Made by a program: the position numbers and the translations under genes
Source of the DNA: Psychrilyobacter atlanticus DSM 19335
GTDB lineage: Bacteria; Fusobacteriota; Fusobacteriia; Fusobacteriales; Fusobacteriaceae
Length of the DNA stretch: 64,000 nt
Reading direction: 5' to 3'
Assembly: GCF_000426625.1 (NCBI RefSeq)
Contig: NZ_KE384548.1
Location: 558,001-622,000 of the forward strand
In this document: positions 34,045 to 43,191 of the stretch, in pieces
Numbering within the stretch: the first letter of the stretch is position 1
How the letters are laid out: every line of letters starts with the position of its first letter
Notes under the pieces: generated by a model
Seen by the model: only the letters and a program-made list of their open reading frames with translations
Told to the model about the DNA's origin: nothing
Databases searched by the model: none

Positions 34045-35196
34045 ATGATTTTTATTTTCTGGTTACTTTATATAGCTAATATTTTTTCTATATTTTATTT
34101 GAGTATTTTACTGTTTTCTTATCTTTTTATAAAACAGAAAACTTATCCCATTGTAAATACACAGAAATCTTTTAAATTGGCTGTCTTGATTCCTGCACAT
34201 AATGAGGAGCTCTACATAGAAAAATGTTTAAACTCCCTTCAGAGAGCTTCTAAGGGTGGTAATTTAGTAAAGTTTTATGTTATTGCTGATAACTGTACAG
34301 ATAGTACTGCTGATCTTGCATCAAAATGTGGAGCAGAAGTGATGGAAAGGAAGGACACTAAGAAAAAAGGTAAGGGATATGCTTTAGAATATGCATTTGA
34401 TAAATTAAAAGATTATGATTATGACCTCTATCTTATTGTGGATGCTGATAGTGTGGTAGAAGAAAGTTATTTTCTTTCAATCTTTGATGGATATAGAAAA
34501 GGCTTCGAAGTGATGCAAGGAGGATATTTTGTAAAAAATAGGGTAAATAATAAAAATAAACTGATGAATTTAGCACTTTTAGTATTTCATGGGATTAGAC
34601 CCTATGCTAGGGAAAAATTAGGTGCATCTGTGGGTCTCTTTGGAAATGGATTTGCTGTAAGTAAAGAAGTGATTACTGAAATACCATATAGAGCTTACTC
34701 TATAGTAGAAGATGTTGAATACCATTTGAAATTAATAGATAAAAATAAAAAAGTACACTATATTAAAGAGGCTAAATTATATGCTGATTTCCCCATATCC
34801 AAAGAAGGAGCGAGTACTCAAAGAGCAAGATGGGAAGGGGGAAGATTACTAATAATTAAGACCTACCTTCCAAAGTTAATTATTAAATTTTTAAAAGGTA
34901 GAGTTAATTTTATAGAGCCGATATTGGAATTGGTTACTCTACCTATGGCATATATAGTTTTGATTCTTTCGTTGCTGCTTTTATCTGGATTACCGTTTTT
35001 TATGATATTTTCTATTTACGGTTTTTTACTCATAGGAGTTTATGTTATTGTTGCGGTAAAGAGATTTGGCGATAGAACTGATTTTATATCTCTTAGAGGA
35101 GTTCCTTCCTATGTATTTTGGAAGATAATAAAACTACCACTTATCTTTAAAAATAGTAAAAAAAATACAAATTGGAAAAGGACTAAAAGAGATTAG
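34045..35196 (+). CDS. Membrane-bound family 2 glycosyltransferase
   Basis: 383 residues. An N-terminal transmembrane helix (5-30) precedes a GT-A domain with LAVLIPAHNEELYIEKCL (about 46-63), the DxD motif VDADS near 133, SIVEDVEYHLK near 220 and QRARWEGGR near 260. These residues (D, DxD, ED, Q-x-x-RW) define processive or CESA-like GT2 enzymes. Two more helices lie near 305-345. It could form a beta-linkage in the repeat unit or act as a small synthase. Confidence 0.87.
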   Translation: MIFIFWLLYIANIFSIFYLSILLFSYLFIKQKTYPIVNTQKSFKLAVLIPAHNEELYIEKCLNSLQRASKGGNLVKFYVIADNCTDSTADLASKCGAEVMERKDTKKKGKGYALEYAFDKLKDYDYDLYLIVDADSVVEESYFLSIFDGYRKGFEVMQGGYFVKNRVNNKNKLMNLALLVFHGIRPYAREKLGASVGLFGNGFAVSKEVITEIPYRAYSIVEDVEYHLKLIDKNKKVHYIKEAKLYADFPISKEGASTQRARWEGGRLLIIKTYLPKLIIKFLKGRVNFIEPILELVTLPMAYIVLILSLLLLSGLPFFMIFSIYGFLLIGVYVIVAVKRFGDRTDFISLRGVPSYVFWKIIKLPLIFKNSKKNTNWKRTKRD

Positions 35197-35204
35197 GAGG
35201 TATT

Positions 35205-36188
35205 ATGGATATTTCGATTATTATAGTTTCATTTAATACAAAAAATTTACTTATTGACTGTATTGAGAGTCTGAAGAAAGAAATAAAAAAATTAAAAAAT
35301 AAATATCCTGTGATAAAAACAGAGATAATTATTGTAGAAAATGGTTCACATGATGGCAGTGATATTATGTTGAAAGAACAATATTCAAATTTAGAACTTT
35401 ATTTTTCAAAAGTCAATTTAGGTTTTGGTGAAGGAAACAATGTGGGAATGAGAGTTGCCAAGGGAGAATTTGTAATTTTATTAAATTCTGATGCTTTTTT
35501 TGAAGAAAATTCATTGTTAAAATCGTATGAATTGATGTTAAATAATCCAAAAGTAGGAGTAGGAGTAGGGAAATTAATAGGTCGTGACCAAATATTTCAA
35601 CCTTCTAAAAGGTCTTTTCCCAGTGTTTTTAATGACTTTTTCAAATTGAGTGGTTTAGAAAATAAATATCCTACTTCTAAATTATTTGGTCGGGGTGACT
35701 ATCTCTATGAATCACCTGATTTAGAAAGGGAATGTGACTGGGGTCCAGGGGCATTTAATATCATAAGAAATGAAGTTTTAAAGGAAGTTGGATTATTTGA
35801 TTCTGCTTTTTTTCTCTACTATGAAGAGGTAGATTTGGCTAAAAGAATAAAAAAAGCAGGCTATAAGGTCTATTACTGGCCTCAAATAGAGGTAGTTCAT
35901 ATAGGAGGGGAATCGGCTAAATCTTTAGATAAAAAAAGAGTAGCAAAATCAGGAAATCAGTTAACTCTTTGGAGACTTCAGAGTCAGTATATCTATTATA
36001 AGAAGCATCATGGAGCTTTTACAGCGTATTGCTCAAAATTTGTAGAATCCAGCTGGAGTAGATTGAGGATTCTTAAATCTTCAGATCAAGTAAAGAAAGA
36101 TCAGTTATTGAACCACATAGAAACAATTTCGGAAGCGTGGGATAACACCGAAGGGGGAAAAATATCTCCTCCTAAACCTTGGAAGTAG
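35205..36188 (+). CDS. Family 2 glycosyltransferase (rhamnosyltransferase-like)
   Basis: 327 residues beginning MDISIIIVSFNTKNLLIDCI, with VENGSHDGS near 46, LNLGFGEGNN-like VNLGFGEGNNVGM near 73, the metal motif LLNSDAF near 96, and WGPGAFNIIRNEVLKEVGLFD (about 178-198) then YYEEVDLAKRIK. This is the WbbL/rhamnosyltransferase-like layout of GT2. The nearby rmlACD genes make rhamnose a reasonable donor, but that is inference. Confidence 0.87.
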   Translation: MDISIIIVSFNTKNLLIDCIESLKKEIKKLKNKYPVIKTEIIIVENGSHDGSDIMLKEQYSNLELYFSKVNLGFGEGNNVGMRVAKGEFVILLNSDAFFEENSLLKSYELMLNNPKVGVGVGKLIGRDQIFQPSKRSFPSVFNDFFKLSGLENKYPTSKLFGRGDYLYESPDLERECDWGPGAFNIIRNEVLKEVGLFDSAFFLYYEEVDLAKRIKKAGYKVYYWPQIEVVHIGGESAKSLDKKRVAKSGNQLTLWRLQSQYIYYKKHHGAFTAYCSKFVESSWSRLRILKSSDQVKKDQLLNHIETISEAWDNTEGGKISPPKPWK

Positions 36189-36197
36189 GTGAATATT

Positions 36198-36698
36198 ATG
36201 TTTGGAAATATAAAAAAAGATTATATAAATCACAATAAAGAGTTTTTAAATGTTGGTTTCTTTGCTATGGTTGTCTATCGTTTCGGACGTTGGAGATACG
36301 GTATTAAAAATAAATTTATTAGAAAACCTTTTTCTCTCATCTATAAACTCCTTTATTTTAATATAAAAAGTCGTGGAATTGAACTCCCATGCGAAGTTAT
36401 TTTAGGAGAGAACTTTCAAATTCACCATAATGGAGGGATAGTGGTGAGTGGCTACACTCAATTTGGGAATAATTGTATTGTAAGAAATGGAGTAACTATA
36501 GGTACGGCACGAATTGATAAGATTGAAGCTCCAAGGATAGGGGACAATGTAAATATAGGTACTGGGGCAAAAATTTTAGGTGGTATTGTAATAGGAAATA
36601 ATGTTGATATTGGTGCTAATGCTGTTGTTTTAAAAGATATACCAAATGATTGTATAGCTGTTGGAATTCCAGCTAGAATAATAAAAAAAGACAAATAA
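36198..36698 (+). CDS. Hexapeptide-repeat acyltransferase (serine acetyltransferase-like)
   Basis: 166 residues from the ATG at 36198, preceded by AGGTG six bases upstream; an in-frame GTG at 36189 abuts the previous stop. The left-handed beta-helix starts near residue 65 (EVILGENFQIHHNGGIVV), with GDNVNIGTGAKILGGIVIGNNVDIGANAVVLKDIP and the closing GIPARII. In such clusters these enzymes O- or N-acetylate a sugar residue of the polysaccharide. Confidence 0.85.
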   Translation: MFGNIKKDYINHNKEFLNVGFFAMVVYRFGRWRYGIKNKFIRKPFSLIYKLLYFNIKSRGIELPCEVILGENFQIHHNGGIVVSGYTQFGNNCIVRNGVTIGTARIDKIEAPRIGDNVNIGTGAKILGGIVIGNNVDIGANAVVLKDIPNDCIAVGIPARIIKKDK

Positions 36699-36846
36699 AT
36701 ACTAATTCCATGAATACTGATATTTTGCAGTAAATAAAGGTTGACTAAAATTAAATGATGTTTTTTCGTTCTAATGAATTTATTAGTTAAAAAAAGCATC
36801 TAAATATTGTAAAAGTTCAGATAATAATTATCAAGGTAGGTGTTTT
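36699..36846. other. 148-base spacer with imperfect inverted repeat
   Basis: Between the acyltransferase and the fusion gene lies an imperfect inverted repeat, GATGTTTTTT with AAAAAAAGCATC, enclosing CTAATGAATTTATTAG. It may weakly terminate or stabilise the upstream mRNA. No open frame is visible. Confidence 0.35.
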
Positions 36847-38652
36847 ATGATGAAGAATAGTGTAGTTTCTGTATTTGGTTATTTATTTAATAACTATAGT
36901 ACGCCTGAATTAGCTGCAAAGATAATGGAACATGTAAAAAAAGATAATAAAATACTTTGGCAGATAGTTACTGTAAATATGGATTTTATTGACCGAGCCA
37001 AGAGGGATGAAGAGCTGAGATATATAATAAAATCATCTAATATAGTTACTGCAGATGGGATGCCTATTATCTGGGTCTCCAAACTATTTGGGAAACCTTT
37101 AAAAGAAAGGGTTACAGGTTCAGATCTGACGCCAATACTGATAAAAGAAGCTGAAAAAAATGAAGTACCACTATTTTTTTTAGGAGGAACCATAAAAGAA
37201 AATGAAATAGCGATAAAAAATCTTAAAAGAGACTATCCAAAGTTAAAAACAGGAAATTTTTCACCGGAAGTAAAACCCCTTTTAGCTATGGAAAATGAAG
37301 AAATCTTAGAAAAAATAGCAGAAATAAAGCCTAAAATATTATTTTTATCTTTGGGTAGCAAAGCTGAAAAATGGGCTAGAATGAATAGAGATCAGTTAGA
37401 AGAGATAGGAGTAAAAGCCGTAATAGGTGTAGGAGCGACTATTAAATTTTTAGCTGGAACGGTCAACAGAGCACCATTGTGGATGCAGAAAAATGGTTTG
37501 GAGTGGTTTTATAGACTGATGCAGGAACCGACCCATCTGTATAAAAGATATTCTAGAAATTTTGTAGCATTGGTGGCTGAGGTTGTCCATGAATTATGGA
37601 GGAGTTCAGAACAGGAATTCAATGGGATTATCTATAATCGAAGAATCTTTGCTTCACCTATAGTTGAGGACTTAAAAATTCCTGAAAAAGGGGTTTTACA
37701 ACTGAAGTTAAAAAATAAAATACAGGTTTATCACCTGAATAAATATAAAAAAAGGCTTCATAAAGTCATATATGGAGATGAAATTCAAAAAGTTGAGATA
37801 GATTTTTTAAGAGTAACATTTTTAGACTCAGCAGCTCTAGGTTACCTTTTAAGGATGAACCAAGAGATGACTATGCTGGGAAAAGAACTGAAAATTTTAA
37901 GGATTTCACCACAATTATATAACTTGTTTAAATTTAGAAAATTAGATGATTTTCTAGACATGGATTTTTATGTTCAGAGAAAACCGCCAGAACTGGATAT
38001 AAAATATTTGGAAGAATATAAAAATAAAGAAATTTTAAATGATGGATTATATTTTTTCAATAAAAGAATTATAGATTTAGCCGGAACCACTGTAGGTTTA
38101 GCTTTATCTGCACCTATAGTACTGTTAGCAGGGTTAGCTATAAAACTAGAGGATGGAGGACCAATCTTTTTCAAACAAGTCCGTGTTGGTAAGGGAGGGA
38201 AACCATTTTATATTTATAAACTCAGATCAATGGTTTTAAACGCCGAAGAATTAAAGGTGCAGCTGGAAGATAAGGCGGAGATAAAGGGAAAAATATTTAA
38301 GATGAAAAATGATCCTAGAATCACAAAAGTTGGTAAATTTTTAAGAAAAACCTCTATTGACGAGATGCCGCAATTTTATAATGTGTTCAGGGGAGAGATG
38401 AGTTTGGTAGGACCTAGACCAGCCATAGATCATGAAGTTGGAAAATACAGTTATGAAGAATGTGGAAGAGTAGTAAAAGTAAAGCCTGGTATTACTGGTA
38501 TTACTCAAATCAGAGAAAGATTAGATGGGAAATTAAATTTTGAAGAACAGATTAAATATGATTTTGAATATATTGAAAAAAGAAATAGTCTTCTTGACCT
38601 TTGGATATTATTTAAAACTGTATATGCTGTTTTAAAAGGATCTGGTGAATAA
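36847..38652 (+). CDS. Three-domain fusion: WecG/TagA glycosyltransferase, STAS, phosphoglycosyltransferase
   Basis: 601 residues. Residues 1-235 are a GT26 (WecG/TagA/CpsF) transferase with VTADGMPIIWVSKLFG near 67 and FLSLGSKAEKWARMN near 170. Residues about 275-375 form a STAS-like domain with VEIDFLRVTFLDSAALGYLL, the region that carries the phosphorylatable Ser in anti-sigma antagonists. Residues 400-601 are a WbaP/WcaJ-type initiating transferase: membrane segment near 408-430, FFKQVRVGKGGKPFYIYKLRSM near 441 and SLVGPRPAIDHEV near 520. It could start the repeat unit on undecaprenyl phosphate and add the second sugar in one polypeptide. The STAS insertion may be regulatory. Confidence 0.88.
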   Translation: MMKNSVVSVFGYLFNNYSTPELAAKIMEHVKKDNKILWQIVTVNMDFIDRAKRDEELRYIIKSSNIVTADGMPIIWVSKLFGKPLKERVTGSDLTPILIKEAEKNEVPLFFLGGTIKENEIAIKNLKRDYPKLKTGNFSPEVKPLLAMENEEILEKIAEIKPKILFLSLGSKAEKWARMNRDQLEEIGVKAVIGVGATIKFLAGTVNRAPLWMQKNGLEWFYRLMQEPTHLYKRYSRNFVALVAEVVHELWRSSEQEFNGIIYNRRIFASPIVEDLKIPEKGVLQLKLKNKIQVYHLNKYKKRLHKVIYGDEIQKVEIDFLRVTFLDSAALGYLLRMNQEMTMLGKELKILRISPQLYNLFKFRKLDDFLDMDFYVQRKPPELDIKYLEEYKNKEILNDGLYFFNKRIIDLAGTTVGLALSAPIVLLAGLAIKLEDGGPIFFKQVRVGKGGKPFYIYKLRSMVLNAEELKVQLEDKAEIKGKIFKMKNDPRITKVGKFLRKTSIDEMPQFYNVFRGEMSLVGPRPAIDHEVGKYSYEECGRVVKVKPGITGITQIRERLDGKLNFEEQIKYDFEYIEKRNSLLDLWILFKTVYAVLKGSGE

Positions 38653-38653
38653 A

Positions 38654-38866
38654 ATGGAATATACAGCAAGGGTAAAGATAAATTTAAAAGAAGTAAAATT
38701 AATTGAAGAGTTACTCAAAATAGAGATTAATAAGAATAAATTGACTATTGAATCTCACAATTTAATTGAATACAATGAAGTTTTAAAACGCTTATTGAAA
38801 AAAATTCAAATGGGACAAATTCATATTTTAGAGGATATTTTAGAGCATTCAGAGGAGAATAAGTGA
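38654..38866 (+). CDS. Small hypothetical protein after the fusion gene
   Basis: 70 residues from the ATG at 38654, with GGTG six bases upstream, two bases after the fusion gene stop; a GTG at 38645 would overlap that gene. Predicted mostly helical and charged (EVKLIEELLKIEI, EVLKRLLKKIQ). No membrane segment. Family not recognised. Tight coupling to a STAS-containing enzyme makes a binding or regulatory partner plausible. Last gene of the operon. Confidence 0.55.
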   Translation: MEYTARVKINLKEVKLIEELLKIEINKNKLTIESHNLIEYNEVLKRLLKKIQMGQIHILEDILEHSEENK

Positions 38867-38892
38867 AGTATCCAATGTATATTATTTAAATT

Positions 38893-38929
38893 TAAAGACC
38901 TAGTAAGCTACCTTACTAGGTCTTTTTTT
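38893..38929. terminator. Terminator between converging operons
   Basis: AAAGACCTAGTAAG pairs with CTTACTAGGTCTTT around a 4-base loop, with T-rich tracts on the plus strand and A-rich bases before the stem, so it may work in both directions. It separates the exopolysaccharide operon from rmlD. Confidence 0.88.
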
Positions 38930-38930
38930 G

Positions 38931-39773
38931 CTAATAATTAAATTCTTTTAAAAATCTGTCTATTCCGTCTTGCCAGGCAGGCATCTTTATTCCTAGTGTT
39001 TTTTCAACTTTTTCATTTGAAAGTTTTGAATATTTAGATCTTTTAGCTGCTAAATTAAAATCACTTGTTTTAGCCCTTTCTAGTTTTCCTTTCCATCCAA
39101 TAGAATTTAAGATATATTCGGCTTGGTCAAATTTACTGGCTTCCCCGCTATTCGTTATATGATATAATCCATATTTATTAGTTTGAATTAATTTCCATGA
39201 AAATAGTGCCAGATCATAAGAATATGTAGGAGAAGATGTTTGATCATCTACAATACTTAATTTTTCATTGTTCTTTGACCAATTAATCACTTGCTTATTG
39301 AAGTTGTTATTTCCTACACCGAAAACCCAAGAAGTTCTTATAATATAAGATTTATTGTGTGTAGTTGATACTAGTTTCTCCCCTTGAGCTTTGGTTTTTC
39401 CATAGATAGATAATGGAGAGACTTCATCTGTTTCAACATAGGGAATACTCTTATTTTCTCCAAAAACAAAATCACTGGAATAAGTGACGTATATCGCATC
39501 TATTTTGTTAGCTATTTCAGCTAACATGTTTGGTGCAATTGTATTTAGTTGATAACAGAAGTCTTTTTCTATCTCAGCTTTGTCGACATTATTATAAGCA
39601 GCACAATTAATAATATGAGTAAATTTTTTATTTTTTATAAATGCTTCAACATTAATTTTATTGGTAATATCAAGCTCTTTATGATCAGTAGCAATATATT
39701 CAATGTTCAAATCAGTAAATAGTTTTTGAAAATCTTGGCCTAACTGCCCATTAGCTCCTGTAATTAATATCAT
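38931..39773 (-). CDS. rmlD: dTDP-4-dehydrorhamnose reductase
   Basis: 280 residues. N-terminal Rossmann motif ITGANGQLGQDF (3-14), catalytic YGKTKAQGEK (Y-x3-K, near 128) and WVFG near 149. RmlD reduces dTDP-4-keto-rhamnose to dTDP-rhamnose, the last step of the pathway. It overlaps rmlC by 4 bases, indicating translational coupling in an rmlA-rmlC-rmlD operon on the minus strand. Confidence 0.95.
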   Translation of the reverse strand: MILITGANGQLGQDFQKLFTDLNIEYIATDHKELDITNKINVEAFIKNKKFTHIINCAAYNNVDKAEIEKDFCYQLNTIAPNMLAEIANKIDAIYVTYSSDFVFGENKSIPYVETDEVSPLSIYGKTKAQGEKLVSTTHNKSYIIRTSWVFGVGNNNFNKQVINWSKNNEKLSIVDDQTSSPTYSYDLALFSWKLIQTNKYGLYHITNSGEASKFDQAEYILNSIGWKGKLERAKTSDFNLAAKRSKYSKLSNEKVEKTLGIKMPAWQDGIDRFLKEFNY

Positions 39774-40348
39774 AATTTAACTCCTTTGTTTAAAAATTCT
39801 TTTAATGATTGCTGGATTTTATCTTTCTCTGAAAGTAATAACTCACTTTCATTTATTTCATATTTTTCAAAATCCCAGTTGATATTGATATCTTTATCAT
39901 TCCAAAGTATTCCTGAATCAAATTCAGGAGCATAATAGTCTGTACATTTATATTGAAATTCGGTATTATCTTCTAAAGTTAAAAAACCATGTGCAAACCC
40001 TTTGGGGATATAATACATCTTTTTATTTTCTGCACTTAAGAGAACTTTATACCACTGACCGAAAGTTTTACTTCCATGGCGAAGATCTACTCCGACGTCT
40101 AAAACAGATCCAGAAATCACCCTTACTAATTTACCTTGGGCATTTTGGGTTTGAAAATGTAAGCCACGGAGAACACCTTTTTTAGATTTAGAGTGATTGT
40201 ATTGTACAAATTCATCATTTATCCCCAGAGCGTCAAAATCTCTTTTAGAATAACTTTCTAAAAAAAATCCTCTATCATCTCCAAATACAGTAGGTTCAAT
40301 GATTATAAGTTCATCTATTCCTGTTTTTATTTTTTTAAATTTATTCAT
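39770..40348 (-). CDS. rmlC: dTDP-4-dehydrorhamnose 3,5-epimerase
   Basis: 192 residues with the cupin signatures DDRGFFLESYSKRDF (about 24-38), KGVLRGLHFQ (about 57-66, catalytic His), GSVLDVGVDLR (near 80) and PKGFAHGFLTL (near 115). It epimerises the 4-keto-6-deoxy sugar at C3 and C5. Start with GGAGGG upstream on the minus strand, eight bases from the rmlA stop. Confidence 0.95.
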   Translation of the reverse strand: MNKFKKIKTGIDELIIIEPTVFGDDRGFFLESYSKRDFDALGINDEFVQYNHSKSKKGVLRGLHFQTQNAQGKLVRVISGSVLDVGVDLRHGSKTFGQWYKVLLSAENKKMYYIPKGFAHGFLTLEDNTEFQYKCTDYYAPEFDSGILWNDKDININWDFEKYEINESELLLSEKDKIQQSLKEFLNKGVKL

Positions 40349-40356
40349 ATACCCTC

Positions 40357-41220
40357 CTACTTGATTAAATTCATGAGATATCTTCCGTAATTTGACTTCA
40401 ATAATGGTTTTGCTAATTCTTCTACTTTTCCTTTATCTATCCATCCCTTTAAATATGCTATCTCCTCCAAGCAGCTAACCATAATTCCCTGTCTCTTCTG
40501 GACTGTAGAAACAAAGTTAGCAGCATCTAATAAGCCTTCCTGAGTCCCTGTATCCAGCCATGCCATACCACGACCTAAGTTGATTACGCTTAAGCTCCCT
40601 TCATCTAAGTAAATTTGATTTAAGGAGGTTATTTCTAATTCACCTCGAGGAGATGGCTTAACTTTTTTAGCTTTTTCTATAACTGTATTGTCGTAAAAAT
40701 ATAGTCCTGGTATAGCAAAATTTGATTTAGGATTTTTTGGCTTTTCCTCTAAAGAAATAGCCTCACCGTTTTCATTAAACTCAACAACACCAAAGTCTTC
40801 TGGATTATTTACTGGATATCCAAATATTGTGGCTCCTTTTCTTTTTTCAAAAGCACCTTTAAGTTTACCAGTTAATCCATGACCATAAAACACATTGTCT
40901 CCCAGTACGAGAGCACATGGGCTGTCCCCAAGAAACTCTTCTCCTATTATAAAAGCTTCAGCTAAACCATTTGGAGATTCTTGTATAGCATACTCTAATT
41001 TTATTCCATAATCAGATCCACTTCCTAGTAACTCCTCAAAGACACTTATATCACGAGGTGTAGAAATTATTAATATCTCTTTAATCCCTGCTAACATGAG
41101 CATAGAAAGGGGATAGTAGATCATAGGTTTATCATATATGGGATTTATTTGTTTGCTGATTGCTTTAGTTATAGGGTAGAGCCTCGTTCCAGATCCACCT
41201 GCTAATACGATTCCTTTCAT
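40357..41220 (-). CDS. rmlA: Glucose-1-phosphate thymidylyltransferase
   Basis: 287 residues starting [18 protein letters not shown], with the nucleotidyltransferase motif [17 protein letters not shown] near 110 and [10 protein letters not shown] near 157. RmlA makes dTDP-glucose, the first step toward dTDP-rhamnose. It starts the rmlACD set, with GGAGG before the ATG. The dehydratase rmlB, which acts between RmlA and RmlC, is not in the window. Confidence 0.95.
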   Translation of the reverse strand: MKGIVLAGGSGTRLYPITKAISKQINPIYDKPMIYYPLSMLMLAGIKEILIISTPRDISVFEELLGSGSDYGIKLEYAIQESPNGLAEAFIIGEEFLGDSPCALVLGDNVFYGHGLTGKLKGAFEKRKGATIFGYPVNNPEDFGVVEFNENGEAISLEEKPKNPKSNFAIPGLYFYDNTVIEKAKKVKPSPRGELEITSLNQIYLDEGSLSVINLGRGMAWLDTGTQEGLLDAANFVSTVQKRQGIMVSCLEEIAYLKGWIDKGKVEELAKPLLKSNYGRYLMNLIK

Positions 41221-41238
41221 AAATTGACCTCCATATGT

Positions 41239-43191
41239 TTAATAAATTTTAGTATTTAATTCTTTTAATTTTATCAAATAGATATCATTTTTTAATTTAT
41301 CTAAAACAGTTTCTAATCTTTCAGGTTTACCAAGATAGTATCCTTGGAAAATAGAGACTCCTAATTCCATTAAAAAGTTAATTTCCTTTAGTTCTTCTAC
41401 ACCTTCGACTACAATTTTCAGGTTTAAATTTTTCCCCAGCTGAATTATTGTTTTGATAACATTCATATCTCTATGAGTTTTAAACATATTTACTACAAAA
41501 GATCGATCGATTTTAAGGGTTGTTACGGGCAATTTAGCCAGTGAAGATAGAGATGAATATCCAGTTCCGAAATCATCGATAAGAAAATTTACTCCCCTGT
41601 CTTTTAAAGTTTCAATTTTTATTATAGAATTATCGACCTCGTCTATAAAATTGTCTTCTGTTAACTCAAATTCTATGTCATCTAGATTGTCATATTTTTC
41701 AAGCATTTCCTCTAGGAAAAATTCTCTATTAAAATGAACGGGAGATATATTTAAAGATACCTTTGTTTTTAAAAGCTCAATATCTTTTTTTACCTGTTTT
41801 ATTAAAAACTCAGTAAGGGAGATTATCAAGGAGGATCTCTCGGCTATAGGTATAAAATTCATAGGAGAAATCATCCCTTTTTCCTTATGATTCCATCTCA
41901 TAAGTGCTTCAAATTCAACGTTTTTTGTCAAGACATCTATTTTAGGCTGATAGTAAACTTCAAATTCATTGTTATGAAGACCTCTTTGAATATCTAATTC
42001 CATCAAAGCAGTTTCTTTTTCACTATTTCCTTTTATAAATCTCAATTTTTCAAATAAAACTCTTAACATAGGGTTTAAGTTAGTTTCTCGGTCCCATTTT
42101 AAGAAGACTTTACGAACGGTCATGTGTAGCTCTCTTTTTTTCATAAAATCATATTTTTTTAAAAATAATTCAAATCTCTTTTCTAATTCTTCGATTGTTC
42201 CACCAGAGAGGGGTTCTTTGATAGCTACTAAAAACTGATCTCCATTTAACCTTATTATTTCATCTGTTTCTCTAAAAGCCATTTTTAAGACCTCAGCAAG
42301 TTTTTTTATCATATCATCGCCTACTTTTGTTCCAAATTCTTCATTTATATAGGTCATGTCCATGATGTCAAACAATCCCACAAACATTTTTTTATCTTCA
42401 AATGGTAGATCTTTTATTATTTGATTCATCCTTTCTATCCCTTTTTCTCTTTTTAAAACCCCAGTGAGGCCATCATAACTGATATTTTTGATGAAATTTT
42501 CTCTAATTTTTTTCTGTTCTTTCATATTTTTAGATATTATTAATATAAATAATAATAATATTAATAACATCAGCAATGTATGTAATATCTGATAAGAAAT
42601 CTTTTTAAAGATAATTTTATTTAAATTAGTTATTGTCATGTCAGCACCAGATATATATTTTCTACCGTCTTCAGCAGTTGAGATGATATATATCGATCTA
42701 TACTTACCTAGGTTATCAGAACTGTTGATATATATGATATCCCGATTGTTAAACATATCGATAGTTTCTTCAATTGAATCATCCTCAACATCCTCAAAAG
42801 TAAACCAATAAAATTGAGAGAGATCTTTATCTTTAAAATACTCAAGGTATTCCTCACTAGATCCACCAATAGAAGTATATGTAGGCATATTATCTTTAAT
42901 TATAATGGTATATAGATAGTCAATTTCGTTTATATGGGCTATCTCTATAAGTTTTTCTGATGTTTCTAGAATTTGCTTTTCATCATATGACTTTTTGTTC
43001 ATGCCATGAAAATTGTAATCATCTCCTATATAAAAAGGCATATTTTTTGCAGTTTTATAAAGGTTTTTATCTATTCTTTGAAGTTCTTCGTGGTATAGGG
43101 TGTTAGTTTCATAGTATATATCCAGCAATACTCCCGCCAATAAAATCAGAAAAACATATGTACTATTCACTTTAATTTTTTTTAATTTCAT
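41239..43191 (-). CDS. Membrane GGDEF-EAL protein, probable c-di-GMP phosphodiesterase
   Basis: 650 residues. Transmembrane segments at about 8-25 and 205-222 flank a periplasmic sensor region. The GGDEF domain (about 235-365) has a changed signature, RLNGDQF in place of R-x-GGDEF, so cyclase activity is unlikely. The EAL domain (about 395-640) keeps FEALMRWN, FELTED, DDFGTGYSSL, KIDRSFV and EGVEE with QGYYLGKP, the metal and substrate residues of active phosphodiesterases. It is on the same strand and 18 bases upstream of rmlA, so it may be co-transcribed and link c-di-GMP to surface polysaccharide. Confidence 0.88.
   Translation of the reverse strand: MKLKKIKVNSTYVFLILLAGVLLDIYYETNTLYHEELQRIDKNLYKTAKNMPFYIGDDYNFHGMNKKSYDEKQILETSEKLIEIAHINEIDYLYTIIIKDNMPTYTSIGGSSEEYLEYFKDKDLSQFYWFTFEDVEDDSIEETIDMFNNRDIIYINSSDNLGKYRSIYIISTAEDGRKYISGADMTITNLNKIIFKKISYQILHTLLMLLILLLFILIISKNMKEQKKIRENFIKNISYDGLTGVLKREKGIERMNQIIKDLPFEDKKMFVGLFDIMDMTYINEEFGTKVGDDMIKKLAEVLKMAFRETDEIIRLNGDQFLVAIKEPLSGGTIEELEKRFELFLKKYDFMKKRELHMTVRKVFLKWDRETNLNPMLRVLFEKLRFIKGNSEKETALMELDIQRGLHNNEFEVYYQPKIDVLTKNVEFEALMRWNHKEKGMISPMNFIPIAERSSLIISLTEFLIKQVKKDIELLKTKVSLNISPVHFNREFFLEEMLEKYDNLDDIEFELTEDNFIDEVDNSIIKIETLKDRGVNFLIDDFGTGYSSLSSLAKLPVTTLKIDRSFVVNMFKTHRDMNVIKTIIQLGKNLNLKIVVEGVEELKEINFLMELGVSIFQGYYLGKPERLETVLDKLKNDIYLIKLKELNTKIY

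Noticed and set aside
36126-36136. Possible fourth copy of the ICE palindrome (ATTTCGGAAG)
   Set aside because: Only the left half is present; the bases after it do not form the inverse arm, and it lies inside a glycosyltransferase gene outside the ICE.
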